Positions 47,053-56,621 of a stretch of DNA of 64,000 nucleotides are shown here, in pieces. Every line of letters begins with the position of its first letter. Within the stretch, counting starts at the first letter, position 1. The DNA is taken from positions 1,054,001-1,118,000 of the forward strand of contig NZ_FXWH01000001.1 of NCBI RefSeq assembly GCF_900177775.1, read 5' to 3'. The DNA is from Pseudidiomarina planktonica (GTDB lineage: Bacteria > Pseudomonadota > Gammaproteobacteria > Enterobacterales > Alteromonadaceae). The notes under the pieces were generated by a model that saw only the letters and a program-made list of their open reading frames with translations, was not told the DNA's origin and searched no databases. The position numbers and the translations under genes are program-made.

Positions 47053-47577
47053 ATGAGTGCAGCAGCTACGGCTCAGCTTTTTGATCCAATTGGTTATAAC
47101 CCGGCTTCAGACGTGCATTTGTCGTCTGCGCTTGGGCGTGGCGACCGGGCTGACTTCAATTTATGGCTGGCAACCTTTTCCGCTGATGTAACTGAACAAC
47201 CATACCTCCAAAACCCATTGCCAGCCGAACCGGTTAACTGGGAGCGTTTGTTAGGTGCCGCCAGGGCCCGCCCTTTGGCGGCCGCTAATGATCAGGTACA
47301 ACGCTTCGGCCTCTCGTCCAGCAGTGATCTGGCTGATCATCGTTTGCAGGACGCATTGCACCCACAAGCGCTGGTTCTGGATGCGTCAGCTGATTATATA
47401 CCCTTGCATGTTTGGCAAAATCTGGGCTGGCAAGCGCAGCGCCGGGAAAAGCAACGCCGTGAAGGCGCGACCAGTCCACCCCGCCAGTATCAGGAACATG
47501 ACTTAGGTGAACTGGCAGAACAGGCGCTCAAGGCGTTTAGCGGCGATTTAATGCAATCGAAACCGGAACCTGTGTGA
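47053..47577 (+). CDS. Hypothetical protein upstream of xerD
   Basis: I recognise no family for this 174-residue protein. It is soluble, without signal peptide or membrane helix. The first half is rich in Ala, Asp and Pro (SSALGRGDRADFNLWLATFS near 25), the middle holds a conserved-looking LVLDASADYIPLHVWQNLGW, and the C-terminus is basic then acidic. The codon usage and the clean 60-nt gap to xerD support a real gene. There is a weak ribosome-binding site (CGGAACTCGGCT). Confidence 0.65.
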   Translation: MSAAATAQLFDPIGYNPASDVHLSSALGRGDRADFNLWLATFSADVTEQPYLQNPLPAEPVNWERLLGAARARPLAAANDQVQRFGLSSSSDLADHRLQDALHPQALVLDASADYIPLHVWQNLGWQAQRREKQRREGATSPPRQYQEHDLGELAEQALKAFSGDLMQSKPEPV

Positions 47578-47637
47578 TAAGCTAATTATACGAATTCAGC
47601 ATCAGGCTGAGTAAGATTGGCAGCATAGGCAGTTGGC

Positions 47638-48546
47638 ATGACGAAGAATGTTGATGCGCAGGTAGATGACTTAATTGACCGCTTTGTCGAATTACTATGG
47701 TTACGGCAGAGCGTTAGTCAGCACACCAGTAGTGCCTATCGAACTGACTTACGAATGTTTCAGCGTTTTCTGCAGGACCAGCAGCGTACCTACTTACCTG
47801 ATATTAGCGTTACTGAAATAGAAGACTATTTACTCTATCGTCGGCAACAGCAGTATTCACCGCGCAGTTCAGCGCGTTTTATTAGTGCCTTGAAGAAGTT
47901 CTTTCAATTTGCCCGCACTGAACTGGGTATGCAAATTGATCCCACCGCGAACTTACAACGTCCGAAACAACCTGCTGCTATTCCCCATTCACTTACTGAA
48001 ACCGATGTGCTGGAATTGCTGGCAGCACCAAACACCGAGTTGCCAGTGGAGTTGCGTGATCGAGCTATGTTGGAAGTGCTTTATGCCACCGGGCTACGGG
48101 TGACTGAACTGGTACAACTGTCATTGCAACAGTTAAGTATGCAGCAGGAATTAGTGCGGGTAGTAGGTAAAGGCGATAAAGAGCGCTTAGTTCCGCTGGG
48201 CGAAGATGCACTGGAATGGCTCCAACTTTATTTACGGCAGGCACGCCCGGCCATTCATGCCAATGGTGGTGAGTGGGTGTTTATTACCAATCGTGGCGGC
48301 CCATTAAGTCGTCAGGCATTTTGGTATCGCATTAAAATTTACGCCCAACGCGCGAATATTCACACGCATTTGTCGCCCCATACGTTACGGCACGCATTCG
48401 CGACGCACTTATTGAATCACGGCGCCGATTTGCGCGTATTACAAATGCTACTTGGGCATAGTGATTTATCTACCACACAGATATACACCCATGTTGCCCG
48501 GGAGCGTCTGCAACAGCTGCACAGCACCCATCATCCGCGTGCCTAA
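47638..48546 (+). CDS. xerD: Tyrosine recombinase XerD
   Basis: XerD works with XerC at dif to resolve chromosome dimers at division, under FtsK control. The 302-residue protein has an N-terminal SAM-like core-binding domain (about 10-100). The catalytic domain has Arg in ATGLRVTELV, Lys in VGKGDKERLVPLG, His/Arg in HTLRHAFATH, His in LLGHSDLSTT and nucleophile Tyr in QIYTH. It is followed by dsbC and recJ, as in E. coli. Confidence 0.95.
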   Translation: MTKNVDAQVDDLIDRFVELLWLRQSVSQHTSSAYRTDLRMFQRFLQDQQRTYLPDISVTEIEDYLLYRRQQQYSPRSSARFISALKKFFQFARTELGMQIDPTANLQRPKQPAAIPHSLTETDVLELLAAPNTELPVELRDRAMLEVLYATGLRVTELVQLSLQQLSMQQELVRVVGKGDKERLVPLGEDALEWLQLYLRQARPAIHANGGEWVFITNRGGPLSRQAFWYRIKIYAQRANIHTHLSPHTLRHAFATHLLNHGADLRVLQMLLGHSDLSTTQIYTHVARERLQQLHSTHHPRA

Positions 48547-48625
48547 AAGCCCTGCGCGCCTTGCAATTCAGGGGTTCCCGAGGTACTGTAACAACCTATT
48601 TTGAACACAATTAAAGGCTAATTTA

Positions 48626-49348
48626 ATGTTGATGCGCGCATGTCTGCTCGGGCTTGGATTACTGGTTATGACCGCAGCCCAAGGTAGTGAAGGGGAACTT
48701 GATACAACTCATTTAACCAAGTTAGGTATGAAGGTTGAATCGGTACGTGCCACTGAAGTGTCAGGTTTGTACGAAATCATTACCTCGGAAGGGCTGTTTT
48801 ACGTATCAGCTGACGGTACTTTATTAGTGAGTGGCCGTATGTTTGATATCACGGGCGACGAAGTCGTCAATAAAACCGAACAGAACATGGCGGCTATGCG
48901 GCGCAGTGATTTAGCTAAAATCGAAGACTCCATGATTGTTTACAAAGCGCCGCAGCAGAAGCATGAAGTCACTATTTTCACCGATACTACTTGTGGTTAT
49001 TGCCAGCAGTTTCACGCTCGCATAGACGACTATTTAGATCTTGGTATTTCAGTGCGCTATGTGGCGTTTCCACGCAATGGTATGCAAGGTACTGGTGGCA
49101 GACAATTGCAGGCCGTGTGGTGTGCAGCTGACAAAAAAGCCGCATTAACTGCAGCCAAAGCTGAAGAAGATATTGCGCTAACCACTTGTTCCAATCCGGT
49201 TGAAGAACACTTTCTGCTGGGCCGTAAATTTGGTGTTCGCGGTACCCCCGCTATTATTACTGAAAATGGCGAATTAATAGCAGGCGCTATGCCGCCGCGT
49301 GCTTTGCTGGAAGAAATTGAGAAACGCGCTGCCAGCCAGCCACAGTAA
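48626..49348 (+). CDS. dsbC: Thiol:disulfide interchange protein DsbC
   Basis: DsbC is the periplasmic disulfide isomerase, kept reduced by DsbD. The 240-residue protein has a signal peptide (about 20 residues) and an N-terminal dimerisation domain (YEIITSEGLFYVSADGTLLVSG). The thioredoxin-fold domain has the active site CGYC (Cys123, Cys126) and a cis-Pro loop RGTPAIITENG near 207. A second cysteine pair (WCAADK, TTCSN) matches the structural disulfide of E. coli DsbC. The E. coli order xerD-dsbC-recJ-prfB-lysS is kept. Confidence 0.95.
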   Translation: MLMRACLLGLGLLVMTAAQGSEGELDTTHLTKLGMKVESVRATEVSGLYEIITSEGLFYVSADGTLLVSGRMFDITGDEVVNKTEQNMAAMRRSDLAKIEDSMIVYKAPQQKHEVTIFTDTTCGYCQQFHARIDDYLDLGISVRYVAFPRNGMQGTGGRQLQAVWCAADKKAALTAAKAEEDIALTTCSNPVEEHFLLGRKFGVRGTPAIITENGELIAGAMPPRALLEEIEKRAASQPQ

Positions 49349-49354
49349 ATCATT

Positions 49355-51073
49355 ATGACTGCTGATTATGTGGTAAAGCGTTACCCGCAATTACCCGATG
49401 ACCATTTGCCGAATCAGTTGCATCCGCTGATTCGGCAAATTTATGCGCGTCGTGGCGTAAAATCTGCTGACGAGCTTGAGCTAAAAGCCGCCCGGCTAAC
49501 TCACTTCGACCAGTTACATGGTTCCCGAGCCGCGGCAGAGCTGCTGGCCAGCGCCATTGCCAGGCAACAATCTATCTGTATTTGTGGCGACTTTGATGCC
49601 GATGGTGCCACCAGCACCGCGCTTATGGTGTCTGCGTTGCAAGCCTTTGGTGCCCAGCAGGTGCATTATCTGGTACCAAACCGGTTTGCCGATGGCTATG
49701 GGTTGTCGGAATCGGTGGTGCAGCAGGCGCAGGCGTTAGGCAGCGAACTGCTGATTACCGTGGATAATGGTATTTCCTGTCACGCTGGTGTGCAGGCTGC
49801 GAAAGACGCGGGCATGCAGGTGATAGTTACCGATCACCATTTACCCGGGCATGAGTTACCAAATGCCGATGTAATTGTGAATCCGAACCATCCTGAGTGT
49901 AACTTTCCGAGCAAGAACTTAGCTGGTGTTGGCGTGGCATTTTACGTGCTGCTGGCACTTCGCAATGTGCTGCGTGAGCAGGGCCAACAAGACCTGCCAA
50001 ACCTGGCAGACTGGCTGGATTTAGTTGCCGTTGGCACTGTTGCTGATGTGGTGCAACTGGACGGTAACAACCGCATCTTGGTGCAACAGGGGTTACAACG
50101 CATTCGCGCGGGCGCTTGCCGGCCGGGCATTCAGGCATTGTTGCAAGTTGCCGGACGCGAGGCGGCCAAGCTACAGGCCAGCGATTTAGGTTTTACCGTA
50201 GGACCACGCATTAATGCGGCGGGTCGGTTGGATGACATGGGTCTGGGCATTGAATGTTTACTTACCCAAAGTTACCCGGCGGCTATGGACATGGCCAATC
50301 AACTAGACACGCTTAACCGCGAGCGCCGCAGCATTGAAACCGAAATGCGTGAAGAAGCCGAGGTTTATGTAGCTGGTTTTGCCGAAGATTCGGGTTCATT
50401 ACCGCCGTTAATTACGTTATTTGAAGCCAATTGGCATCAGGGTGTTATTGGCATAGTGGCAGGACGGGTGAAAGAGCAATGCCATCGCCCGGTAATTGCT
50501 TTTGCCGAGGTTGGCGACGGCGAGTTGAAAGGCTCGGCGCGTTCCATTCCCGGTTTACATATTCGTGACTTACTGGAACGTATTCACAGCCTGCACCCGG
50601 GCATGATTACCCGCTTTGGCGGGCATGCCATGGCGGCGGGTTTAACCTTACCGGTAGGGCAGTTGTCAGCGTTTCGGGAAGTAGCCGCAGAAGTAGCTGC
50701 AAGTCACTTAAGTGAAGCCCAGTTAACCCGTACCTTATGGTCTGATGGCGGTTTAGGCGCAACTGAGTTACATGAGAGTTTCGTACAGCAATTGCAGCAA
50801 GCCGGTCCCTGGGGGCAGGGTTTTAGCGAACCTTTATTTGATGATGAATTCCGTCTGGTGAATCAGCGTATTGTTGGCGAACGACATCTGAAAATGGTGC
50901 TGCACACCGCTGATAATATTAGCATTGATGCCATAAGCTTTAATGTTGATACCACGCTGTGGCCGAATTTAGCCTGTGATCGTATTCACTGTATTTACAA
51001 ACCCCAATTAAATACCTTCCGGGGCCGTACAACGGTGCAGTTGTTGGTAGAGCATTTCAGCGCTTTGCGTTAG
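49355..51073 (+). CDS. recJ: Single-stranded-DNA-specific exonuclease RecJ
   Basis: RecJ is a 5'-3' ssDNA exonuclease in recombination and mismatch repair. The 572-residue DHH-family enzyme has CGDFDADGATSTALM near 77, the DHH motif in VTDHHLPGHELP near 158 and the DHHA1 segment RFGGHAMAAGLTL near 422. It starts 6 nt after dsbC. Confidence 0.96.
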   Translation: MTADYVVKRYPQLPDDHLPNQLHPLIRQIYARRGVKSADELELKAARLTHFDQLHGSRAAAELLASAIARQQSICICGDFDADGATSTALMVSALQAFGAQQVHYLVPNRFADGYGLSESVVQQAQALGSELLITVDNGISCHAGVQAAKDAGMQVIVTDHHLPGHELPNADVIVNPNHPECNFPSKNLAGVGVAFYVLLALRNVLREQGQQDLPNLADWLDLVAVGTVADVVQLDGNNRILVQQGLQRIRAGACRPGIQALLQVAGREAAKLQASDLGFTVGPRINAAGRLDDMGLGIECLLTQSYPAAMDMANQLDTLNRERRSIETEMREEAEVYVAGFAEDSGSLPPLITLFEANWHQGVIGIVAGRVKEQCHRPVIAFAEVGDGELKGSARSIPGLHIRDLLERIHSLHPGMITRFGGHAMAAGLTLPVGQLSAFREVAAEVAASHLSEAQLTRTLWSDGGLGATELHESFVQQLQQAGPWGQGFSEPLFDDEFRLVNQRIVGERHLKMVLHTADNISIDAISFNVDTTLWPNLACDRIHCIYKPQLNTFRGRTTVQLLVEHFSALR

Positions 51074-51094
51074 AATATCGCGCTTTCGTATAAT
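51065..51094 (+). promoter_or_regulatory. Candidate prfB promoter overlapping the recJ stop
   Basis: A perfect TATAAT (51089-51094) is preceded after 18 nt by TTGCGT (51065-51070), which lies in the last codons of recJ. Transcription would start about 45 nt before prfB. Confidence 0.5.
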
Positions 51095-51147
51095 GAAATT
51101 AGACAAGTCGTTATCAACCTATACTGACGAACAGGTGAATTCACTTT

Positions 51148-52246
51148 ATGTTTGAAACTAATGCAACTTATGTCGCCATAAAAGATATGCGGTCACGCAG
51201 TGATTCGCTTCGGGGGTATCTTTGACTACTCCGACAAGGTTGAGCGCTTAGAGGAAGTAACTCGTGAGCTTGAAGACCCGAAAGTGTGGGACGATCAGGA
51301 GCGCGCGCAGTCGCTTGGTAAAGAACGGGCGGCATTAGAACAAACAGTAGAAACCTTAGACAGTTTACAGCAAGGTCTGGACGATGTTGAAGGTCTGGTA
51401 GATCTGGCCGTTGAAGCCGAAGATGAAGAAACCTATAACGAGGCCTGTGCCGAGTTGAAAGGGCTGGAGAAGCGGCTGGAAGACCTTGAGTTTCGTCGCA
51501 TGTTCTCAGGTGACCATGATGCGTCTGATTGCTACGTAGATATTCAGTCAGGCTCCGGTGGTACCGAAGCACAGGACTGGGCAAATATTCTGTTACGCAT
51601 GTATTTGCGCTGGGCAGAAGCGCACGATTTCAAAGCTGAAATAACAGAACTGTCGGAAGGCGATGTGGCTGGTATTAAATCAGCAACCATACGCGTGCCG
51701 GGTGAGTATGCATTCGGTTGGTTACGTACTGAAACCGGGGTGCATCGCTTAGTGCGTAAGTCACCTTTTGATTCCGGTAATCGCCGCCACACGTCATTTG
51801 CGTCGGTGTTTGTGTACCCGGAAGTAGACGACAACATTGAGATTGAAATTAATCCGGCCGATTTACGCATAGACACCTACCGTGCCTCAGGTGCCGGTGG
51901 TCAGCACGTAAACCGAACGGACTCAGCGATTCGTATTACGCATGAACCTACTAATACGGTGGTGCAGTGTCAGAGCGACCGATCGCAACATAAAAACCGT
52001 GATGCTGCCATGAAGCAATTACGCGCGAAATTATTTGAATTGGAATTACAAAAGCAAAATGCTGAGAAGCAGGCCATGGAAGATTCCAAGTCTGACATTG
52101 GCTGGGGTAGTCAGATTCGTTCTTATGTACTGGACGATGCACGCATTAAAGACTTGCGCACCGGCGTTGAAAATCGCAATACGCAAGCCGTGTTAGATGG
52201 CGCCTTAGACCCCTTTATTGAAGCAAGCTTAAAATCAGGGCTGTAA
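51148..52246 (+). CDS. prfB: Peptide chain release factor 2, with programmed +1 frameshift
   Basis: RF2 recognises UGA and UAA. The gene reads 25 codons from ATG 51148 (AGGTGA upstream) to an in-frame TGA at 51223-51225. It continues in the +1 frame at GAC 51224, giving 365 residues, the E. coli length. The shift site CGG GGG TAT CTT TGA C keeps the internal Shine-Dalgarno-like GGGGG and the slippery CTT TGA of the classic autoregulatory mechanism. The main domain has the anticodon-mimic SPF ([12 protein letters not shown]) and catalytic GGQ. The residue four before GGQ-GAG is Ala (RASGAGGQ), the form that differs from the Thr of E. coli K-12. Confidence 0.97.
51211..51226 (+). promoter_or_regulatory. 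prfB programmed +1 frameshift site
   Basis: CGGGGGTATCTTTGAC contains the SD-like GGGGG, three nucleotides, then CTT followed by the UGA stop. Slow UGA reading when RF2 is scarce lets peptidyl-tRNA-Leu slip forward. The zero frame ends here, and the long frame begins at 51224. Confidence 0.95.
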
Positions 52247-52314
52247 CAGCCTAAGCCGAACCTAAACTACGAAACCTTTTGGGTAAGTAAGACGACGACA
52301 CAGGAACCGGAAAC

Positions 52315-53823
52315 ATGACAGATAAAACGCAAGCAGCAGAGTTGGACGTAAACGAGCAGATCGCCCAGCGCAAAGCCAAGCTTGCCGCGCTGCGAGAGCA
52401 GGGCGTTGCATTCCCAAATGACTTTCGCCGCGATCAGGTTGCTGCAGATTTGCATGCAACTTACGACCAGTTCAGTAAAGACGAACTGGCCGAAAAAGCT
52501 ATTCGCGTGAAGATTGCCGGCCGCATGATGACCCGGCGGGTTATGGGTAAGGCAAGTTTTGCGACCGTGCAGGACATGTCCGGACAAATTCAGCTTTATG
52601 TGGTTCGCGATAATCTGGCTGAAGGTTTTTATAACGAACAGTTTAAAAAATGGGATTTAGGCGACATCGTTGGTGCTAGCGGCATCATGTTCAAAACCAA
52701 TACTGGTGAGCTTAGCGTACAGGTAGACGATGTGCGTTTACTAACTAAGGCGCTGCGTCCGTTACCCGACAAGTTCCATGGTTTATCCGATCAGGAAACC
52801 CGCTACCGTCAGCGTTATTTGGACTTGATTACCAACCAAAGCTCGCGCGAAACCTTTATTGTTCGCTCCAAAGTAGTGGACTACATTCGTCGCTTTTTAA
52901 ACCAGCAGCAGTTTCTGGAAGTGGAAACGCCAATGATGCAAACCATTCCAGGTGGCGCAGCGGCACGACCTTTCGTCACGCACCACAACGCGCTGGATAT
53001 GGAGCTGTATTTGCGTATAGCGCCGGAGCTTTATTTGAAACGTCTGGTTGTGGGTGGTTTTGAGAAAGTATTCGAGATTAACCGTAACTTCCGCAACGAA
53101 GGCCTTTCAACTCGTCATAACCCAGAATTCACCATGCTGGAATTCTACTGGGCTTATGCCGACTATCAGGATTTGATGGACCTGACCGAGCAGATGCTGC
53201 GCGGTATGGCCGAAGAAATTCTCGGTACCACCAGCTTTGAAAGTCAGGGCGTTGCCTACGACTTCGGGCGTCCATTTGAACGCATGACGGTGCTGGAAGC
53301 TATTTTGAAATACTTACCAGAAGTCACGGTGGAACAACTTGGTACGTTGGAATCAGCCACTACAGTTGCTGAAACCTTAGGTATTAAAGTGAAGTCCAAC
53401 TGGGGCTTGGGTAAAATTCAAATCGAAATTTTTGAAGAAGTGGCAGAACACCAGTTGCTGCAACCAACGTTCATTACGGCCTACCCAGCTGAAGTTTCTC
53501 CGCTGGCTCGCCGCAATGACAACGACCCGTTTATTACCGATCGCTTTGAGTTCTTTGCCGGTGGCCGTGAATTGGCCAATGGTTTCTCGGAGCTGAACGA
53601 TGCCGAAGATCAGGCGCAGCGGTTCCAGGAACAAGTGCAGCAAAAAGAAGCTGGTGACGACGAAGCCATGTTCTATGACGAAGATTACATTACCGCATTA
53701 GAACACGGCATGCCGCCAACCGCGGGTGAGGGTATCGGTATTGACCGTCTGGTGATGCTGCTAACCGGTTCGCCAACTATTCGTGACGTGTTGTTGTTCC
53801 CGCACATGCGTCCGCGTGGCTAG
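52315..53823 (+). CDS. lysS: Lysyl-tRNA synthetase (class II)
   Basis: LysS charges tRNA-Lys. The 502-residue protein has the N-terminal OB-fold anticodon-binding domain ([20 protein letters not shown] near 62). The class II motifs follow: motif 1 near 205, motif 2 [18 protein letters not shown] near 262 and motif 3 [14 protein letters not shown] near 475. It sits 68 nt after prfB, as in E. coli. Confidence 0.97.
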   Translation: MTDKTQAAELDVNEQIAQRKAKLAALREQGVAFPNDFRRDQVAADLHATYDQFSKDELAEKAIRVKIAGRMMTRRVMGKASFATVQDMSGQIQLYVVRDNLAEGFYNEQFKKWDLGDIVGASGIMFKTNTGELSVQVDDVRLLTKALRPLPDKFHGLSDQETRYRQRYLDLITNQSSRETFIVRSKVVDYIRRFLNQQQFLEVETPMMQTIPGGAAARPFVTHHNALDMELYLRIAPELYLKRLVVGGFEKVFEINRNFRNEGLSTRHNPEFTMLEFYWAYADYQDLMDLTEQMLRGMAEEILGTTSFESQGVAYDFGRPFERMTVLEAILKYLPEVTVEQLGTLESATTVAETLGIKVKSNWGLGKIQIEIFEEVAEHQLLQPTFITAYPAEVSPLARRNDNDPFITDRFEFFAGGRELANGFSELNDAEDQAQRFQEQVQQKEAGDDEAMFYDEDYITALEHGMPPTAGEGIGIDRLVMLLTGSPTIRDVLLFPHMRPRG

Positions 53824-54646
53824 TTGTTATCAATGTCCGCTCTGTCAGCAACCCTTAGTGCTGACCGAGCGCAGCTGGCGCTGTGATAAGCGCCATAGTT
53901 TTGATGTAGCCAGGGAAGGCTATGTGAATTTGCTGCCAGTGCAGCAAAAGAATTCGCTGGACCCGGGTGACAGCAAAGACATGCTGCAAGCTCGTCGAGC
54001 CTTTCTGGAAGCCGGCCACTATGCGCCGCTGGTACAAGCACTACAGCAACTCGTTGCTGATCAACTCCCAAAGTTTGAATCTGGCAATGGTATCCGCTTA
54101 CTGGATATTGGTGCTGGTGAAGGCTACTACACGAAGCATATTTCCTCGGTATTACCCGCCGGTAGCGACAGCTACGGTATGGATATTGCCAAAGCTGGCA
54201 TGAAGCTGGCGGCTAAGCGCTACAGTGAACTTAACTGGGCCGTGGCTAGTGCTTACCAGCTCCCTTACTGGTCGAATAGCTTTGATTTGATTATGCGGGT
54301 GTATGCGCCCTCAGACGCTGATGAAATAGCGCGGTGTTTAAAACCCGGTGGGCAACTGTTCACGGTCACTCCGGCACCTAAGCATTTGTTTGAGTTTAAA
54401 CAAGCGTTGTACGCCGAGCCGCAACTACATAGCGATGTTGTTACCCAATACCCACAACTTAGGCATGAGCAGCGCGAACGCCTGACGTTAACTATTGCAC
54501 CGGATTCTTCCACCTGCCAGCAGCTACTCACCATGACCCCATTGGGCTGGAAAGTGCCTGCTAATGCCACTGAGCGCTTTAGCGATAAGCTAGAATCACT
54601 GACCGCTGATTTCTTTATTGATCGTTACTTGTTCGAAGGTTCGTAA
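53816..54646 (+). CDS. rlmA: 23S rRNA (guanine-745-N1) methyltransferase RlmA(I)
   Basis: RlmA(I) methylates G745 of 23S rRNA. The start is chosen at GTG 53816, overlapping lysS by 8 nt, because the product then begins [10 protein letters not shown] like the E. coli protein; GTG 53783 would add eleven Cys-rich, unrelated residues. The zinc finger is formed by CPLC and CDKRH. The family segment [14 protein letters not shown] and the SAM motif [12 protein letters not shown] near 98 follow. The length is 276 residues (E. coli 269). Confidence 0.93.
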   Translation: MASCYQCPLCQQPLVLTERSWRCDKRHSFDVAREGYVNLLPVQQKNSLDPGDSKDMLQARRAFLEAGHYAPLVQALQQLVADQLPKFESGNGIRLLDIGAGEGYYTKHISSVLPAGSDSYGMDIAKAGMKLAAKRYSELNWAVASAYQLPYWSNSFDLIMRVYAPSDADEIARCLKPGGQLFTVTPAPKHLFEFKQALYAEPQLHSDVVTQYPQLRHEQRERLTLTIAPDSSTCQQLLTMTPLGWKVPANATERFSDKLESLTADFFIDRYLFEGS

Positions 54647-54665
54647 GGTTGGTAGGCTCATAAGT

Positions 54666-54697
54666 AAAAGGCGAAGCTAGTAATAGCTTCACCTTTT
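54666..54697. terminator. Bidirectional terminator between rlmA and the PLP-enzyme gene
   Basis: AAAAGG-C-GAAGCTA pairs with TAGCTTC-A-CCTTTT around a GTAA loop, giving 13 pairs with one mismatch, with A and T runs at the two ends. It serves both convergent genes. Confidence 0.85.
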
Positions 54698-54704
54698 AAG
54701 TTTA

Positions 54705-55883
54705 TCAATTAGCTTTAGCGGCCGCCGTCATCGCCTGAGTTAAGTCGTCGAGCAAGTCCTGAGCCGTTTCAATACCGGCTGACAGTCGCAGTAAGTCAGG
54801 CGGGCAGGGGGTACCTTCACCTTCTACGCTGGCACGGTGCTCAATCAGACTTTCCACGCCGCCTAGCGAGGTAGCGCGTTTCCAAATCTGGGTTTTGGCA
54901 GCGGTACGAATGGCAATCTGCTCGCCGCTAAAGTGCTCGTTACCTTTTAAACGTACCGACAACATGCCGCCAAAGCCGCCGTGCATTTGTTGCTTGGCAA
55001 TGGCGTGACCGCTATGAGAGGGAAGCCCCGGGTAGAGTACTTCCAATACTTGTGGGTGTTGTTCCAGTTCGGTGGCTAACATCATGGCATTATTGCAGCT
55101 TTCCCGAACTCGTAAAAATAAAGTCCGCATACCGCGTAACAATTGCGAAGCATCGTGTGGGCTTGGCACAGCACCACCTTGCGAGCGCACCTGGCGCACC
55201 CGTAACCAAAACTCAGATTGCTCGGTGCCCTTGGCGCATACCAGCGCACCGGCAATCACGTCAGAGTGACCGTTCAGATACTTAGTGGCCGAGTGCATCA
55301 CAATATCGGCCCCTAAGGTCAGCGGTTTCGTCAGCAATGGCGTGGCACAAGTGGAATCTACCGCAATCAGAGTTTGCTGTTGTTTGGCTAAAGCACTAAT
55401 AGCGGCTATGTCACTTACGCTCCACAGCGGGTTGCCCGGTGTTTCCAGCCAGAGCAAACGCGTTGGTGCGGCTTTGAGCTCAGCTGCTACTGCGTCGGTG
55501 TCGGTCATATCAACACTGACTACTTCAAGCCCACCATCGCGGCCTAAGGTAAGTAACCAATTGCGCAGTGCCCAGTACATGACTTTAGGTATAAGTACGC
55601 GGTCGCCCGGGCGTAACGCCTGAAATACGCTTACCGCCGCCGCCATGCCCGAACTAAAAAGTAATGCCTGCGCACCTTGTTCCAGCGTGCTTAGTAATTC
55701 TTCTGCTGGTTTGTACGTTGGGTTGTTGTCACGGGAATAAACATTACCGGAAGGGTAGCTGTTGTCTTCGCCACGCAGGTAAGTCGTAGCAATATGTATG
55801 GGCAAAACAACGGCCTGAGTTTCTTTGTCAATGTGGCCTAGTGCTTGTGCTACCAGGGTTTGTTCAGATGCTTTTTTGTTCAT
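54705..55883 (-). CDS. Cys/Met-metabolism PLP enzyme (cystathionine gamma-synthase/lyase-like)
   Basis: The 392-residue fold-type I enzyme has AVVLPIHIATTYLRGED near 24, YSRDNNPTYKPAEELLSTLE near 49 (tetramer PLP-phosphate site), Asp176 in VDSTCATPLL and the PLP lysine Lys201 in SATKYLNGHSDVIAGAL. Substrate choice among gamma-synthase, gamma-lyase and beta-lyase cannot be read from sequence. No metL, metF or regulator gene adjoins it. It lies 48 nt downstream of the C26 peptidase in the same direction, within a unit bounded by two terminators. Confidence 0.85.
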   Translation of the reverse strand: MNKKASEQTLVAQALGHIDKETQAVVLPIHIATTYLRGEDNSYPSGNVYSRDNNPTYKPAEELLSTLEQGAQALLFSSGMAAAVSVFQALRPGDRVLIPKVMYWALRNWLLTLGRDGGLEVVSVDMTDTDAVAAELKAAPTRLLWLETPGNPLWSVSDIAAISALAKQQQTLIAVDSTCATPLLTKPLTLGADIVMHSATKYLNGHSDVIAGALVCAKGTEQSEFWLRVRQVRSQGGAVPSPHDASQLLRGMRTLFLRVRESCNNAMMLATELEQHPQVLEVLYPGLPSHSGHAIAKQQMHGGFGGMLSVRLKGNEHFSGEQIAIRTAAKTQIWKRATSLGGVESLIEHRASVEGEGTPCPPDLLRLSAGIETAQDLLDDLTQAMTAAAKAN

Positions 55884-55931
55884 GATTTAACAACCTGCGT
55901 GGTCAGAGAATGCGCAGCACGTTAGCACGCT

Positions 55932-56621
55932 TTAAGTTACTTGCCTACTGCCGTTGCGCTGTTTTGCGGCAGCAATGAGAGCGGCAAATAACGCGCGCTG
56001 ACGGCGCATATAAATCAGAAATTCCGGATGCCACTGCACGCCAATACGAAAGGTGGCGTCGGGTGCCTCAATCGCTTGCACTATGTCGTCTTGATCGCGC
56101 CCCACAATAACCAACCCATCACCTAAGTTATTAATGGCCTGATTATGTAGCGTATTTATTTTGCAGTCGGTGCAACCCATGATTTTGGCAACGCGGCTGT
56201 CCGGTTGGGTGCACAAGGTTTTAAATGGGAAAATGGAACGACGTTTCGAGGTGCGCTTACGTTTGGTACTCAAATCCTGGAACAAATCACCACCGCAGCG
56301 AATATTCAGCAGCTGCGCACCGCGGCAAATGGTTAGCATAGGTAAATCGTTAGCCACCGCATGATCGATCAAATCGCTCTCAAACTCGTCGCGTTGTTTG
56401 TCGTACTTAGGCTCAACTTCGGGTTCTGCGGCGTAAAGTACAGGATCAATGTCGTGACCACCGGTAATTACAATAGCGTCGTATGAGTCTTTATCAATAG
56501 TATCTTCAGGGCGTAACTGTAGCGGGGTAGCACCTAACCATTTCACCACGGTAGCTACACACCAGCGCGGACCTCTGGAGCCCTTTTGCGGGCCACTAAT
56601 AGCAATAACGGGTTTAGTCAT
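55932..56621 (-). CDS. Class I glutamine-amidotransferase-like protein, peptidase C26 type
   Basis: The protein has 229 residues. The nucleophile elbow TICRGAQLLN has Cys99, and GVQWHPEFL supplies His198 and Glu200, completing the triad. GGHDIDP near 54 is the oxyanion and substrate segment typical of gamma-glutamyl-gamma-aminobutyrate hydrolases (PuuD). Its ATG lies inside the amidoligase stop region (8-nt overlap). It therefore probably supplies ammonia to, or edits gamma-glutamyl products of, that partner rather than degrading putrescine; there are no puu genes nearby. Confidence 0.88.
   Translation of the reverse strand: MTKPVIAISGPQKGSRGPRWCVATVVKWLGATPLQLRPEDTIDKDSYDAIVITGGHDIDPVLYAAEPEVEPKYDKQRDEFESDLIDHAVANDLPMLTICRGAQLLNIRCGGDLFQDLSTKRKRTSKRRSIFPFKTLCTQPDSRVAKIMGCTDCKINTLHNQAINNLGDGLVIVGRDQDDIVQAIEAPDATFRIGVQWHPEFLIYMRRQRALFAALIAAAKQRNGSRQVT

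Noticed and set aside
53783-53815. Upstream GTG start for rlmA
   Set aside because: It adds a Cys-rich peptide not found in the family and lies deep in the lysS frame; GTG 53816 fits the family N-terminus.
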